Assembly (NCBI GenBank): GCA_033807775.1
Contig: CM066317.1
Span: 13,341,370-13,405,369 of the forward strand
DNA length: 64,000 nt
Source: Saussurea involucrata
Taxonomy: Eukaryota; Streptophyta; Magnoliopsida; Asterales; Asteraceae
Direction of reading: 5' to 3'
The notes under the pieces were generated by a model. The model worked only from the letters and a program-made list of their open reading frames with translations. It did not search any database and was not told the DNA's origin. Position numbers and translations under genes: made by a program. Positions 10,571 through 21,477 of this stretch are shown here, piece after piece. Numbering within the stretch: the stretch's first letter is position 1; every line of letters starts with the position of its first letter.

Positions 10571-10870
10571 CTAGAGAATTTTCATTTTTCCTTTGGCAAC
10601 GGATTGTTTTACGTGTTGGGCATGACACAATGCCTTTTGAGTCACGGTCAAACCCGAACACGAGTTATCAACTTCCCCTAGAGTTACGGCAAAGTAAAGA
10701 TAAACGGTGCAGAGGAAAGTAAGGAGGGCGAGGGCTGTTAGTAGGAATCGATGGCGCCTAATGATTGTGGAAAAGCTACCCAATTCGGATTGCTTTCTGA
10801 ATGAAGGTGAAGAAAATGCGGTTTGTGACCTCCGGTGGGGTGAATTTATTACGCCGTCTAGAACCATCAT
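10571..10870 (-). CDS. Small single-pass membrane protein, conserved plant type
   Basis: A 99-aa protein in one exon. Residues 1-40 are basic and Ser-rich (SPHRRSQTAF near 10-19), residues about 41-64 form one hydrophobic helix (RFLLTALALLTFLCTVYLYF), and the C-terminal tail carries two Cys (71 and 82) in CSGLTVTQKALC and a lysine-rich end. The arrangement, with a basic N-terminus before the helix, suggests insertion with the N-terminus in the cytosol. I recognise it only as resembling uncharacterised plant membrane proteins; no function is claimed. Two Met codons stand at the start; the first is used. A second frame open on the other strand over the same bases (10312-10722) has no domain and is treated as a shadow. 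The 5' side to 11195 shows no further exon. Confidence 0.7.
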   Translation of the reverse strand: MMVLDGVINSPHRRSQTAFSSPSFRKQSELGSFSTIIRRHRFLLTALALLTFLCTVYLYFAVTLGEVDNSCSGLTVTQKALCHAQHVKQSVAKGKMKIL

Positions 10871-11195
10871 GCAACCAAGAGTAGAGGCTGATCCAGAAAA
10901 AATTCCAAACGGAGCACAAAATAATCAGCACAATATCAAATAAAACAAATATTAATTATAAAAATTAAAAAGAAAACCAAAAAAATTTGAACTTGTAACC
11001 AATAATACCACATGTAAATATGTAACGACACTTTTGGTTAACGTAGGGAATCAAGAAAATAGTTTTGAGCACGGGTTTTTCTGGACCAAGTGTACTTTGT
11101 CTTTACCACGAACAAATTTCAACCCTTTAAGACCCCTAACATTTTCCCGTTGCGACAGGACAATAGAGTGGGTGGACGGGCACCCCCTAGCCTAA

Positions 11196-11468
11196 GGGGT
11201 TGTTTACCAACACAAATTGAAGTCACCACCCTCCTCACTTACCGTATTGGATAATATTTCTGGTCATAAAAATAACATAGTATAGGCGTCTTTTACCTGG
11301 CAAGTGCTAAGTGCTAAGTGCTAACCGAGTAAGAGTCACCACCCTCACAGGGGAAAAATTCTCGGTTACCCAAAATGGCACGCTAAGGTTGTTGGCAAAG
11401 ACCATCATCTTTGACCGGTAAGCATCTCTTACCCGGTAAGAGGCAATAAGTGTTTAATAAACGACCCC
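11196..11468. mobile_element. Tourist-like MITE, GGTAAG family, copy 2
   Basis: Ends GGGGTTGTTTACC and AATAAACGACCCC, flanked by TAA (11193-11195 and 11469-11471). The interior has the same TACCCGGTAAG words as copy 1, but is shorter and more decayed. Confidence 0.7.
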
Positions 11469-11930
11469 TAAAACCTAAATCCGCCCCGGACTGGGAGTTC
11501 AACAGCAACACTACCAGAAAAATTCCCCTACTTTAAACAAGTCGAAAAGTATTTAGGCTACATTCAGTCGAACTTTAAAATGGACTACAACCGACACCAA
11601 TAGAGAAGAAAAAGGAAGTAAATTTGGTATGTGAAGGATAAAAAAATCAAAGATTCGAAGTTAATATGAATGCAGGCTTGTTTTCAACACAATCCCACCA
11701 ATTGCAGTCAATTGGTCATTTGGAACTTTGGACCAAATAAAAAACCAAAAGCATTTAACAAGGGTCATCATTGAACACAAAACAAATAAGTCATATAAAA
11801 TGATGAAAGTGGATTGATTCCACAACAGATGCTAGAAAGCGGATCTATAAAACAAATGTTATGGGTTGTTTTTATAGGTTTCCTCTGGATCACTGGGATT
11901 TTTCTAGTTATTATCTTTCAGGGTCTTATG

Positions 11931-12236
11931 GAATTAGTCGAGGTGCATGCAAGCTAGTCCGAACATGGTTGGGTTCCGGTGAGAAGTTGAGGTTCACGTG
12001 AGAAGCGTGAGAAGTGGTTATCAACCGTTGGATGAGAAATGGACGCACATTAGGATGAGATGCACCGAGATAAGATGCACCGGATCAATTCCCTTCTAAG
12101 TCGTAATTCATGGGAGGCATTTGATTAAAAGTGATCTACGGTTCATATCCACTTCTCATGTTTCTCACGTTAACCTCAACTTCTCACACGATTCTTCACC
12201 AGTCCGAACAACCACAACTATAAAAAACAGATCTAT
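11931..12236 (+). repeat. SINE 3' fragment split by a MITE
   Basis: The bases at 11931-11965 (ggaattagtcgaggtgcatg...) and 12201-12236 (agtccgaacaaccacaac, then an A-rich end) together match the 3' part of the SINE at 55784-55976. The tRNA-like head is missing here. The region 11469-11930 has no other recognisable feature. Confidence 0.6.
11966..12200. mobile_element. MULE-type MITE inserted in the SINE
   Basis: Flanked by a perfect 10-bp duplication AGTCCGAACA (11956-11965 and 12201-12210). Inverted ends share GTGAGAAGTTGAGGTT. Long (9-10 bp) duplications are the mark of Mutator-like elements. Relatives: 38667-38873, the tandem copies at 19403-19960, and weaker traces near 47760-47920 and 55690-55745. 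Confidence 0.8.
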
Positions 12237-12276
12237 AAATGAGAAACGAACTACTAGAGTTAGGTGTACTCTAAGC

Positions 12277-12640
12277 CAGGGGCTGACCTATTAAGCCCCA
12301 AGTGGGATCCCGTGCACCCGCTCAACTTATTTTCATAAACAAAATTATATCAAAGACACCTGCTAAATTTTGAAAGGTGCTTCGGGATATTAGAAAATAC
12401 AAGGAACAACAACCGAAAAATCTCTCGAAATCAACCAAAAAGGTCCCTCGAAATCAACAAAAGAACCCGGAAAAGTCCCTTGAAATCAACCAAAAAACTT
12501 AAAAATCCCTCAAAATCAAACAAAAAACTTAAAACCCCTGAAACGGTGGAATAAAGCTAAAAACACACCGGATGCCTTTGCAGGCCTTTGATCCACCTTA
12601 AAGGTGCACCCTCTCGGCAAAAATTATGGGGCCGCCACTA
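12277..12640. mobile_element. Non-autonomous hAT-like element
   Basis: Flanks CTCTAAGC (12269-12276) and CTCTGAGC (12641-12648) form an 8-bp duplication with one mismatch. Ends CAGGGGCTGACC and, inverted, TAGTGGCGGCCC are hAT-like. A related copy lies at 22754-23056. The frame open across 12588-12782 has no coding character. 12649-13380 holds nothing I can call with confidence. Confidence 0.65.
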
Positions 12641-13799
12641 CTCTGAGCTAAGCAAGCATACTAGCTTCATCTTTGTGGCATGGTTCGCTTTTAAGGTGGA
12701 GCAATATAGAAGACAATCCAAAAAAAATTCTAGAAGATGTCGTTTAAGCACACCCAAATGCGATAACTTTTTTACTTTATAGTTGCCTTACTACTACAGT
12801 TGATGATGATAACTGATAAGCAAAACACATCATGTGTCCTATGGCTTGAAGATTGAAAGCAAAAAAGATTCAGACAATAAATTAAGAGGACATGCAAAAG
12901 AAGTAAGCAATAAAAGCTTACATTTTTCTAAATTAGTGGAAACTAGAAGCCAGAAGGGTTACAAGCTGCTTTCATGGGGAAAACAGAAAACTTGAATTTG
13001 GTTATGGACTCCATCAAGTACATTCTGTTTAGTGAAAGAAATTGTGTTCAGTAATAAAGAATCCAACTTGAAGAAAAACTAAAATCCCATTAGTTCAAGC
13101 TCACATGTCTAAATCCAAAAAACAGCTAAGTTGACGCGCAGTCAAAATCCAAAACCAATTATCTTGCAACATATACAGTTATACACATAAATAGAAATAA
13201 GAAGGGAAGTAAAAACACTACATGGGGTGTCAAAATGCAAGCATTCTATCAAAGAGGGCATGACATTTGAGGAAAACTAAGCACGTTGCTTCTGGCATCC
13301 CACCTATCTTCATTTCAACAGTAACTCCGACGATGTTGCATAGAATAATAATGAAATGACAATGCAAGAACCAACATTGGAGAGAGTTCTTATAAGAACC
13401 TCACCCCCTTTGAGCTCTTGCACAAGAACCTTGAAGTTGGTGTGAAGTGACATTTTGCTAGTTTTTTTATATATTTTCTTGACTTTATAATTATTAATAT
13501 TGTGTATATATAAATATATAATAATTAATTATGGATGTTGCAACAAAATACATGGGACCCACAAAAAAGGTTCTTATAAGAACTACCATTGTGGACTTTT
13601 ATGCAAGTTCATAATTTGATGAGTTGGAGGTGTTGTGGCAACAAAAAGTACAAAAAGTAGGTTCTTATAATAAGAACTACAATTCTTATAAGTTATAAGT
13701 CACCCGCATTTTTGGAGGAGTTGTATAACAACCTTGGTTCTTACCTTGAATATTGTGTGAAATGACATTTTGTTAGTTTTATATTGGTGTTGAAATAAT

Positions 13800-14071
13800 A
13801 CATGGGACCCACAAAAGGAGGTTCTTATTTGGGCAAAAAGGTGATTACCCGCAACCCCAACCGACCCATGGAACGCACAAAAGGAGGTTCTTATTTGGGC
13901 AAAAAGTTGATTACCCGCAAGGCCGCAACCCCAACCGGCCCCATGGAACCCACCTCCATGGACACCAATGTGAGGGGCATTTTTTGGCTCACGGCCGAGG
14001 CTAGCCGCTGGGGGGGGGGGATCGAACCCAAGACATGGCTCCGCCCCTTTGCCAACTGAGCTACACGCCTA
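13800..14071 (-). mobile_element. tRNA-derived SINE with internal direct duplication
   Basis: Read on the minus strand, the head carries a pol III A box TAGCTCAGTTGG (14052-14063) and B box GGTTCGATCCC (14018-14028) about two dozen bases apart, as in a tRNA. The body then contains two tandem copies (about 65 bases each) of a unit with 'ttgcccaaataagaacctcc'. A run of G/C separates head and body. Flanking DNA at 13385-13700 and 14080-14180 contains repeated 'ttcttataagaac' palindromes, perhaps another MITE that the SINE entered. Confidence 0.65.
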
Positions 14072-14182
14072 AGGCAAAAGGAGTTTCTTATTCGTCACTA
14101 CCATTGTGGAGTTTTATGGTAGTTCTTAATTTGTTGAGTTGGCAATGATGTGACAAAAAAAAGTACATAAAGGAGGTTCTAA

Positions 14183-15174
14183 GTGAAGCATATTAATGGG
14201 GGTTCTTTCTGCATCTTCCAGAAAGTTTTGGTGAGCTTTGTTTCCTCTATGTGGTCATTTTTGTTTTCTAATAATATTGGCTGCCTTTCAAAAAAGAAAG
14301 ATCACACATCCAACTCCAAACAACCCAAACATGGCTTGTTCTTTAGTGTCCTTTATTTATATTATTATCCTCATTCTCCATTCATGAGTCCGTTTCCATC
14401 TCTCTAGAAATAATTAAGATCCATTACAAGATAGCCATTCTCCTTCCATCATATAAATGGGAGACTCATTAATGAAATGCTAAATGGCCAAAATCAATAT
14501 TAACTTCTGTTTTTCCTAATAAACGTAGGGCTGCAAAGGGAAGGCTCGAATGATGGTAAATTATTCCAACCCTAAGCTTCAACTTCCATACGTAATTGAC
14601 ATTTGCCCATAACAACAACCTAGTCCGTAAACACTACTCTCATGGATGAATTTTGGCCAACTGTTGTCAGAATGCATGTAGATCTCAATTTGGTTTTTCA
14701 AACCCCAAAAGTGTCGATTGAACACACGAAAATAGATCTATGATCATTTGAGTCCACATTCATAAATCAATTATAACCAATCAAACGCACAAATATAAAC
14801 AAACATCAAATATTCAACCATAAAATAGAAAAATCGAGTGTCAAATTGTGCATATCCAATTAAACCGCAAAATCACAACAGTCCAGATCAAATTGACTTA
14901 AATCAAATCAAATCAATGAGATGAGATGACAGATCTACATAAATGCTGAAATAGCACAATTCAAGTACATAAATTATAAACTAAAGGAAACGAAAAAGGA
15001 TAAGAAGATTGGAAGGTACGTACCAGAATGGAGAGAAAAATGGCGCCTAACTCAACGGATCGCGATAAAAGATGATACCGTCGATTACCCACCCCACAGA
15101 GAGAGAGAGAGATGATATTAGGAGAAGAGCGTGATTGCAGGAGGCCACCACCATTTCTTTTGCGGTAAGGAAAA
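14183..15174. other. AT-rich intergenic stretch, possible untranslated exon near 15024-15168
   Basis: No protein gene is evident. On the minus strand 15168-15024 has the look of a first exon: a CT-rich leader, an ATG-led frame of 35 codons that stops, then CATTCTG|GTACGT, a good donor. No matching downstream exon was found with certainty, so it stays a hint. Confidence 0.25.
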
Positions 15175-15177
15175 TAA

Positions 15178-16217
15178 GGGGTGTTTGGGATTGCTTATTT
15201 TTTTTACTTATTTGTTTATTGTTTTTCCTTATCGTAAATAAGTTATTTTTAATGTTTAAATTAAAAAAATAAAAGTGTTTATGACTTTTCTCTACCATAA
15301 ATAAATTGTTTTTGATAAATTAATCTATTCTAACTTATTTGAAACGACTTATAACTTATTTGTCCAAATTACATTTTTACCTCTAACTCCTTTTTATCAT
15401 GACATAAGCTGATAAGCACTTTTAGGCTATGTTTGGCAAACTAGCTGATAAGCTGATAAACTAGCTGATAGTTGATAAGCCAGCTGGTAGCTGATGAAAA
15501 AATCGCGTTTGGCAAAAGTAGCTTATAAGCATGTAAAATGACCAAAAAGGACATCTTCAAATAATTATCAATTACAAATTTAATTATGTAATTAAAACAA
15601 ACTTATAACAAAATAATATGTTAATTAATACAACCAATATAATAAAGAAAAATTAAATAATATAATATGTTAATTAAAATAAATTTAAAATTTATTATTA
15701 CATACATACTATAAAATTTGAATTTGTTAAAACAAGTTTTAGAAAAAAAAAATATATTAACTTATGATTAAATAACCGTTACATACAATATGAAAAATAA
15801 TCAAATAATAATTAAAAAATAATACTAATTGATAATTAAAATATATTCATTAATATTAAAAAATAAATAAAAATAATTTATATTATTAACAATAATTGTA
15901 AGTAATTAAAATTTAATATCAATGTATAATTAAAATTTAATTTAGTAATTTTCAGTTAATATTTATTAATTAATTATAATTAAATTTAAAAAATTAATAT
16001 TTATTAATAATAATAGTTAGTAAATAATAATAAGAGACAATATTGGAATATTCACAAAAAACTACTGAAACACTACTTCAAGTATCGTTTCAAAAAGCTA
16101 GCTTATAAGCTAGGTTATAGTCATCCAAACATGTAAAAAAAAACTAGTTTTTTTTTTGCCAAACAATGCCTTAAAAATAAGCATAAGTTGGTTTAAATAA
16201 GCAATCCCAAACACCCC
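15178..16217. mobile_element. Harbinger/Tourist-like element with 23-bp perfect TIRs
   Basis: Left end GGGGTGTTTGGGATTGCTTA and the right end is its exact inverse, matching over 23 bases; flanked by TAA (15175-15177 and 16218-16220). It has no transposase. Another MITE (15425-16170) is nested inside it, so about 294 bases belong to the outer element. Confidence 0.85.
15425..16170. mobile_element. Nested MITE, GCTAGC-rich family, copy 1
   Basis: Ends GGCTATGTTTGGC and GCCAAACAATGCC, flanked by TTA (15422-15424 and 16171-16173). Subterminal zones repeat 'aagctagctgataagc' in both orientations; the core is very AT-rich. Related copies: a partial one ending at 16943 and a short one at 19024-19362. 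Confidence 0.8.
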
Positions 16218-16499
16218 TAAATGACTTCTCCCTAATTTTTCTCTAATTTTTATTTGGAAAAAAACTAAAATACTTTCATATTTAACATAATTATATTTTT
16301 GAAGTTTTTTCTTTTAACAAGTAAATTTTTACAATTACTAAAATTGAATAAAATGTTTATTTTGACATAAAATTTGACTGAAATCAAATTATATTATGGT
16401 AAAAATCACTTTTTGTGGTGACCGTGTATTTTTGCCTATGTTTACGCGTATCAGTTAATTTACAAGGTGATCACGAGTGGTCTGGAGTAATTGCAGATG

Positions 16500-16943
16500 A
16501 ACCTCCTAGCCATAAAATTAGTTTTTTTTAATTATCAATTACTATTATCTTTTTTATTATTATTTAATTATTTTTTTTATATTATATGTAACGATATCAT
16601 AAACTAATATACTTTTTTCTTCTAAAACTTATTTTAACAAATTCAAAATTTATAGTATATATGTAATAATAAATTTTAAATTATTTTAATTAACATGTTA
16701 TATTATTTAATTTTTCTTTACTATATTGGTTGTATTAATTAACATATTATATTTTTATAAATTTATTTTAATTATATAATTAAATATCGTAATTGATAAT
16801 TTTTTGAAGATGTTTTTTTTGGTCATTTTACATGTTTATAAGCTAGTTTTGTCAAACATAAGTTTTTTACTAGCTAGCTTATCAGCTACCAGCTAGCTTA
16901 TGAGTCAACAGCTAGCTTATCAACTTGTTTGTCAAACATAGCC
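16500..16943. repeat. Partial MITE, GCTAGC-rich family, copy 2
   Basis: The right end (GTCAAACATAGCC followed by TTA) and the subterminal 'agctagcttatcagct' words match the nested MITE, in inverse order; the AT-rich core resembles it too. The left end is not clear near 16500, so it is probably truncated. 16944-17260 is AT-rich with two 'ctccaac(g/a)gctttg' words of another decayed repeat. Confidence 0.55.
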
Positions 16944-17262
16944 TTAGAACATCTCCAACGGCTTTGTTAAAATAGAAAAAACTGAAAATTTATTTTCTAA
17001 ACCTCTCCAACAGCTTTACTAAAATAGAAAAAATTGAGTTTTTACCATGTCCCTTGTTTGTAAGTTATATTTTGTAATGATTAATGAAAATCGTATATTT
17101 CTTTAGTTTTATTTATTCATTGTACTTTGCTACCTATCTATTAAAACATCGTGAGAAACTTATTTCTCTTGTTTTATAAGTGTATCATGTGTATGAATTT
17201 ACTTATTTTAAAAATATTCAAAATTAATCGCTCTAAATATTAAAGTCATATTTGTTTTTTTC

Positions 17263-17412
17263 TAAATGTTTTTTTTGAAGGGTATCCGAGGACATTGCCC
17301 CGACTAATCCCGACAAGGTGAGGCAATTGCCTCAGCTGCTAAAGCATGTAGCACTGAGTTTATCCCCAGTAGCCTTAAGTTGAAAGCGCCTGAATTCGAA
17401 CTTGGGATAATT
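17263..17412 (-). repeat. 5'-truncated SINE fragment
   Basis: The minus strand shows a degenerate B box (AAGTTCGAATTC near 17394-17405), a body with 'gaggcaattgcctca' and a poly-T stretch at its plus-strand left end, that is a poly-A tail on the minus strand. The A box is missing. Confidence 0.45.
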
Positions 17413-17573
17413 TTTTTTTTCTTCTAAATGTTGCCATACCAGTTACCACAATAACCATTTTTCTAGGCCAAAATGATGAATTTATTAATCTATTTTAGTA
17501 AATGCAGACTTATTTGTTTAAACTTAATCATTAAAATTTATTTTATTTTTTCGGCTTTTATCCTTTTTACTTA

Positions 17574-18186
17574 GGGAATTTAATTAAAATACCTAAAATT
17601 TGACTTTGACTTACCAAAATACCCATTTTTTTAACTTTTGCAAAAATAACCAAAAATCCCGCGATATGTCCCGCGATCGCGGGATAGGGTGTTTTTTAAA
17701 AATTTAATCATCCGCGATCACGGAGAGTGTCCCGCGATTGAATCAATTTGGTAACTTTTGATTTGAAATGTTACACTTTCAACCCTATACTTATTTACTT
17801 ACTTTACTTTATACTTTATACTTTCTTAATTTTAATTTTACACCTTCATCATATTAACACATATAATCGTTTATTAACTAAAATACGTTAAAAAATACGT
17901 TTTAATTTTAACAAGTTACACCATTATAATCGTCTCTTCGGTACGTTCGAAATGAGCCAAATATTGAATATTTTTTGATTTAATTATTTTATTATATATC
18001 ATATATACTACATAAAAAATATTTTTAATATTTACAATTCATTTCGAAGGTATCGACGAGACGATATTAATGGTGTAACTTGTTAAAATTAAAAAACATT
18101 TTTTAACGTATTTTAGTTAATAATTGATTAGATCGTCAAATTATTTGGATTATACGTCTCGCTACATTGCAGCGGGTAAATAACTA

Positions 18187-18260
<74 letters not shown>

Positions 18261-18896
18261 CGAACTCCTAAACATATTTTAACGTAATTATGTATGTTAA
18301 TGTGATATGTTAAAACATACTTTTTAACATATTTTAGTTAATATATGATTATTATGTTAATGCGATAAGAGTGTAAAACGAAAAGACGATTATAATGGTG
18401 TAATTTGTTAAAATTAAAACATATTTTAACTATAAGAGTACCATAAATTAAATAATTAACTATAAGAAAATAAATTTTTAATATAAAAAATATTTTTATG
18501 TAGTATATATGATATATATTAAAATAATTAAATAAAAAAATATTCAATATTGGGCTCATTTCGAACGTATCGAAGAGACGATTATAATGGTGTAACTTGT
18601 TAAAATTAAAACGTATTTTAGTTAATAAACGATTATATGTGTTAATATGATGAAGGTGTAAAATTAAAATTAGAAAAGTAAAAGATATAAAGTAAAGTAA
18701 GTAAATAAGTATAGGGGTTGAAAGTGTAAAATTCAATTATAAAGTCACCAAATTGATTCAATCGAACGGGACACTCCGCGATTGCGGATGATTAAATTTT
18801 CAAAAAACACCCTATCCCGCGATCGCGGGACATATTGCGTGATTTTTGGGTATTTTTGCAAAAGTTGAAAAAAACGGGTATTTTAATTAATTTCCC
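17574..18896. mobile_element. Foldback (Mutator-type) element with arms of about 420 bp
   Basis: Left arm from GGGAATTTAATTAAAATACC; the right arm ends with its inverse GGTATTTTAATTAATTTCCC. The arms match over about 420 bases (17574-18010 against 18480-18896), including the perfect palindrome TCCCGCGATCGCGGGA. Flanks TTTTACTTA and TTTTATTTA form a 9-bp duplication with one mismatch. The centre has an (AT) run at 18187-18256. No real protein is encoded; the open frame at 18338-18736 is AT-driven. Confidence 0.8.
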
Positions 18897-19023
18897 TTTT
18901 ATTTATCAAGTAGTTTATCAAAAAGTTTATTCCAAATGAACCATTATTGTCGAATAGGGATATGGTCATCTGAGAAGTGTCATTTTTAGTTAGAAATGTT
19001 TTTAAACCATTGATCACCTTTTA

Positions 19024-19362
19024 GGCTATGTTTGGCAAACTAGCTGATAAGTTAGCTTATGACTTATAAGCTAGCTAGTAGCTGATAAGCTAGCTGTTGA
19101 CTGATAAGCTAGTTGGTAGCTGATAAACTAGCTGATGAAAAAGTCACGTTTGGCAAAAAGTAGCTTATAAGCATTTAAATGACCAAAAAAATCATATTAA
19201 AAAATAGTTAATAAATAATAATTAATATTAATGAGGGCATAATTGGAATATTTACAAAAAGCTACTCCAAATAGTTTTTCAAAAAGCTAGCTTATGGTCA
19301 TCCAAACATGTACCCCAAAAATAAGCTAGCTTGTAAGCTAGCTTTTTTTGCCAAACAATGCC
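19024..19362. mobile_element. MITE, GCTAGC-rich family, copy 3
   Basis: Ends GGCTATGTTTGGC and GCCAAACAATGCC with TTA on both sides (19021-19023 and 19363-19365). It has the same subterminal words as the nested copy at 15425 but a much shorter core, so it is an internally deleted copy. Confidence 0.8.
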
Positions 19363-19402
19363 TTAATCAAATACCCTTCCATGAATTGCAGCTTAAAAGG
19401 AA

Positions 19403-19960
19403 ATTGATCCGATGCATCTTATCTCGGTCCATGTTAATGTTCGTCCATTTCTCATCCAATGGTTGATAACCACTTCTCACACTTTTCACCAAATTTCACT
19501 TCTCACTGGAACCCTACACTTGTCAAATAACGTTTTACTATTTTACATAGTTGAGTTAACGCTAAGAAGTATATCTAAACCATTGATCCCTTTTAATCTC
19601 ACGTCCAACTATGAATAGCGCTTGATACAGGATTGATCCGATGCATCTTATCTCGGTCTATGTTAATGTTCGTTCGTTTCTCATCCAATGGTTGATAACC
19701 ACTTCTCACACTTTTCACCAAATTTTACACTTCTCATTGGAACCCTACCCTTGTCAAATACCGTTTTACTATTTTACATAGTTGAGTTAACGCTAAGAAG
19801 TATATCTAAACCATTGATCCCTTTTAATCTCACATCCAACTATGAATCGCGCTTGATACAGGATTGATCCGATGCATCTCATCCTAATTTGCATCTAACG
19901 GTTGATAACCACTTCTCACGTTAACTCTAACTTCTCACTGAAACCCAAACGTTCACAGTC
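19403..19960. repeat. Tandem array, about 230-bp unit, two copies and a partial third
   Basis: 'attgatccgatgcatct' starts at 19403, 19632 and 19863, giving periods of 229 and 231 bases. Units 1 and 2 match nearly base for base, including the non-MITE part 'accattgatcccttttaat'. The sequence is related to the MULE-type MITE at 11966-12200. Confidence 0.8.
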
Positions 19961-20125
19961 ATACATATTAATCATCTTTTTAAAAATTTCCAATACACGA
20001 ATTGATCATATATTTGGTGGGAGTTTGTGTATATGTACACAAGGACGGGTTCAAATGAGAAGACGATTAACTTACAAAAATGTGAAAACGGCCAAAGTTG
20101 TTTCCGTAAACACCCCAGACTGTTA

Positions 20126-20656
20126 GGTGGTGTTTGTTTTGTCAAAATAAGCTCTTAATTGCCACTTATGTCTGATTCGATCAGACATAAGATAATTCAG
20201 ACCGTTTGTTTTTTCTTTCTTTTTAGAACCTCTTAACCATTAATGTCCTACGAATAATTAAGTGATAACCCAGCCACTTAATTACCTCTTATTTTTGTCC
20301 AACATCATTCTTTCGATTTCAACGTCGGTTTTAGCGGGATGCACCCTGAATTTGCAAAAATGCAAAAGATGAATATTGTAGATTTGTGTGTTGGTTTTTC
20401 AAAACATCTTGAATCGCTTAAACCGGTGCTTTGGTATTTGAGATATGATTAAAACTCCACAACCTCACTTCAATTGACGTATTTAGGTTGAATATTCGAG
20501 GGATAAAATAGACAATTATACATATTCAGACGTTTGCCCGTTTACAAAAACAAACAATCTTATTGATTCAGATTTCAGATTTCAGCACCACCTTTAAAAA
20601 ATCAAAAGTAAAATCAGATTTCAGACCTCAGCACCTCTTAAAAAACAAACACCACC
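20126..20656. mobile_element. Tourist-like MITE, 531 bp
   Basis: Ends GGTGGTGTTTGTTTT and AAAACAAACACCACC are perfect inverses, flanked by TTA (20123-20125 and 20657-20659). The interior includes 'cagatttcagcacc' words shared with 48970-49210 and the fragment at 41742-41840. Confidence 0.85.
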
Positions 20657-20866
20657 TTACTATCATGTGATAACAAATAAACAAATAGGATTATTATTAT
20701 TATTATTATTAATGGGATATGATACATTTTGGTGCAGTGGTCCATTTATATAACACTAATTATATGAACAAGTATTTGGCAGAAACATACACAAAAACAG
20801 GATGCATGCAACATCTGTATAATTTCTAGCTTTTTACAAAATGATTGGAAAATTCAAGAAACTTAC

Positions 20867-21429
20867 TTAGGGTTCTTGTGAGCCTTCATCATCGTCGTCA
20901 ATATGTTCGGGGTCCTGAAGCATATTCATCAACATCTCCACCTGGTTCTGTAGCATCGTATTTTGTCGTTCAACGTCTGAACGCTTGCTTCGTTCATCCA
21001 GCAGCTGAAGTTGAAGGTGTTCAAGGACACGTGCGTCCTCTTCTAATTGCTCGTTAAGCCCGTTAATCTCTCTGTCCTGTATTCAGAGTTGGATTCGTAA
21101 TCGATTTGTATCACAAATCGCGTCCCCATTGCTTTGTAAAGCCAGGACTGGACATACGAGAGTGAGGTAGGCGGGTTGAAAGAATTCTATAATGTTTTAG
21201 GGTTTTAATGTGACATGGGTAGTTCAGTAATTTACCAATTTTGTATCATCTCCTTTATTTTTGTTCCATCTATTATGGTGGGAGATAAAATATATATGTA
21301 CTTTTGTCCCACTCTAGTCATGTCATGTCCCAGTCTAATGTTGCGCCAAACGTAAAACAAGTTTTTGTACGGTACTTCCCTGTCCCACCCTATCCTACGA
21401 ACCAAATGCACAAAGTCCAACTCGTGGCA

Positions 21430-21477
<48 letters not shown>

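Noticed and set aside
10312..10722. A 136-codon plus-strand frame overlapping the small membrane protein.
   Set aside because: Low-complexity start and antisense to a gene with a clear membrane helix; no domain visible.
13200..13360. A 37-codon frame on the minus strand ending near 13244 (CNIVGVTVEMKIGGMPEAT and onward), possibly a last exon.
   Set aside because: It reads like protein, but no good acceptor, partner exon or family match could be found by eye.
14010..14075. A tRNA gene on the minus strand.
   Set aside because: A and B boxes are present, but there is no proper acceptor stem or anticodon arm, and a long SINE body follows.
18338..18736. A 132-codon Ile/Tyr/Phe-rich frame.
   Set aside because: It arises from AT-rich arms of the foldback element; composition is not protein-like.
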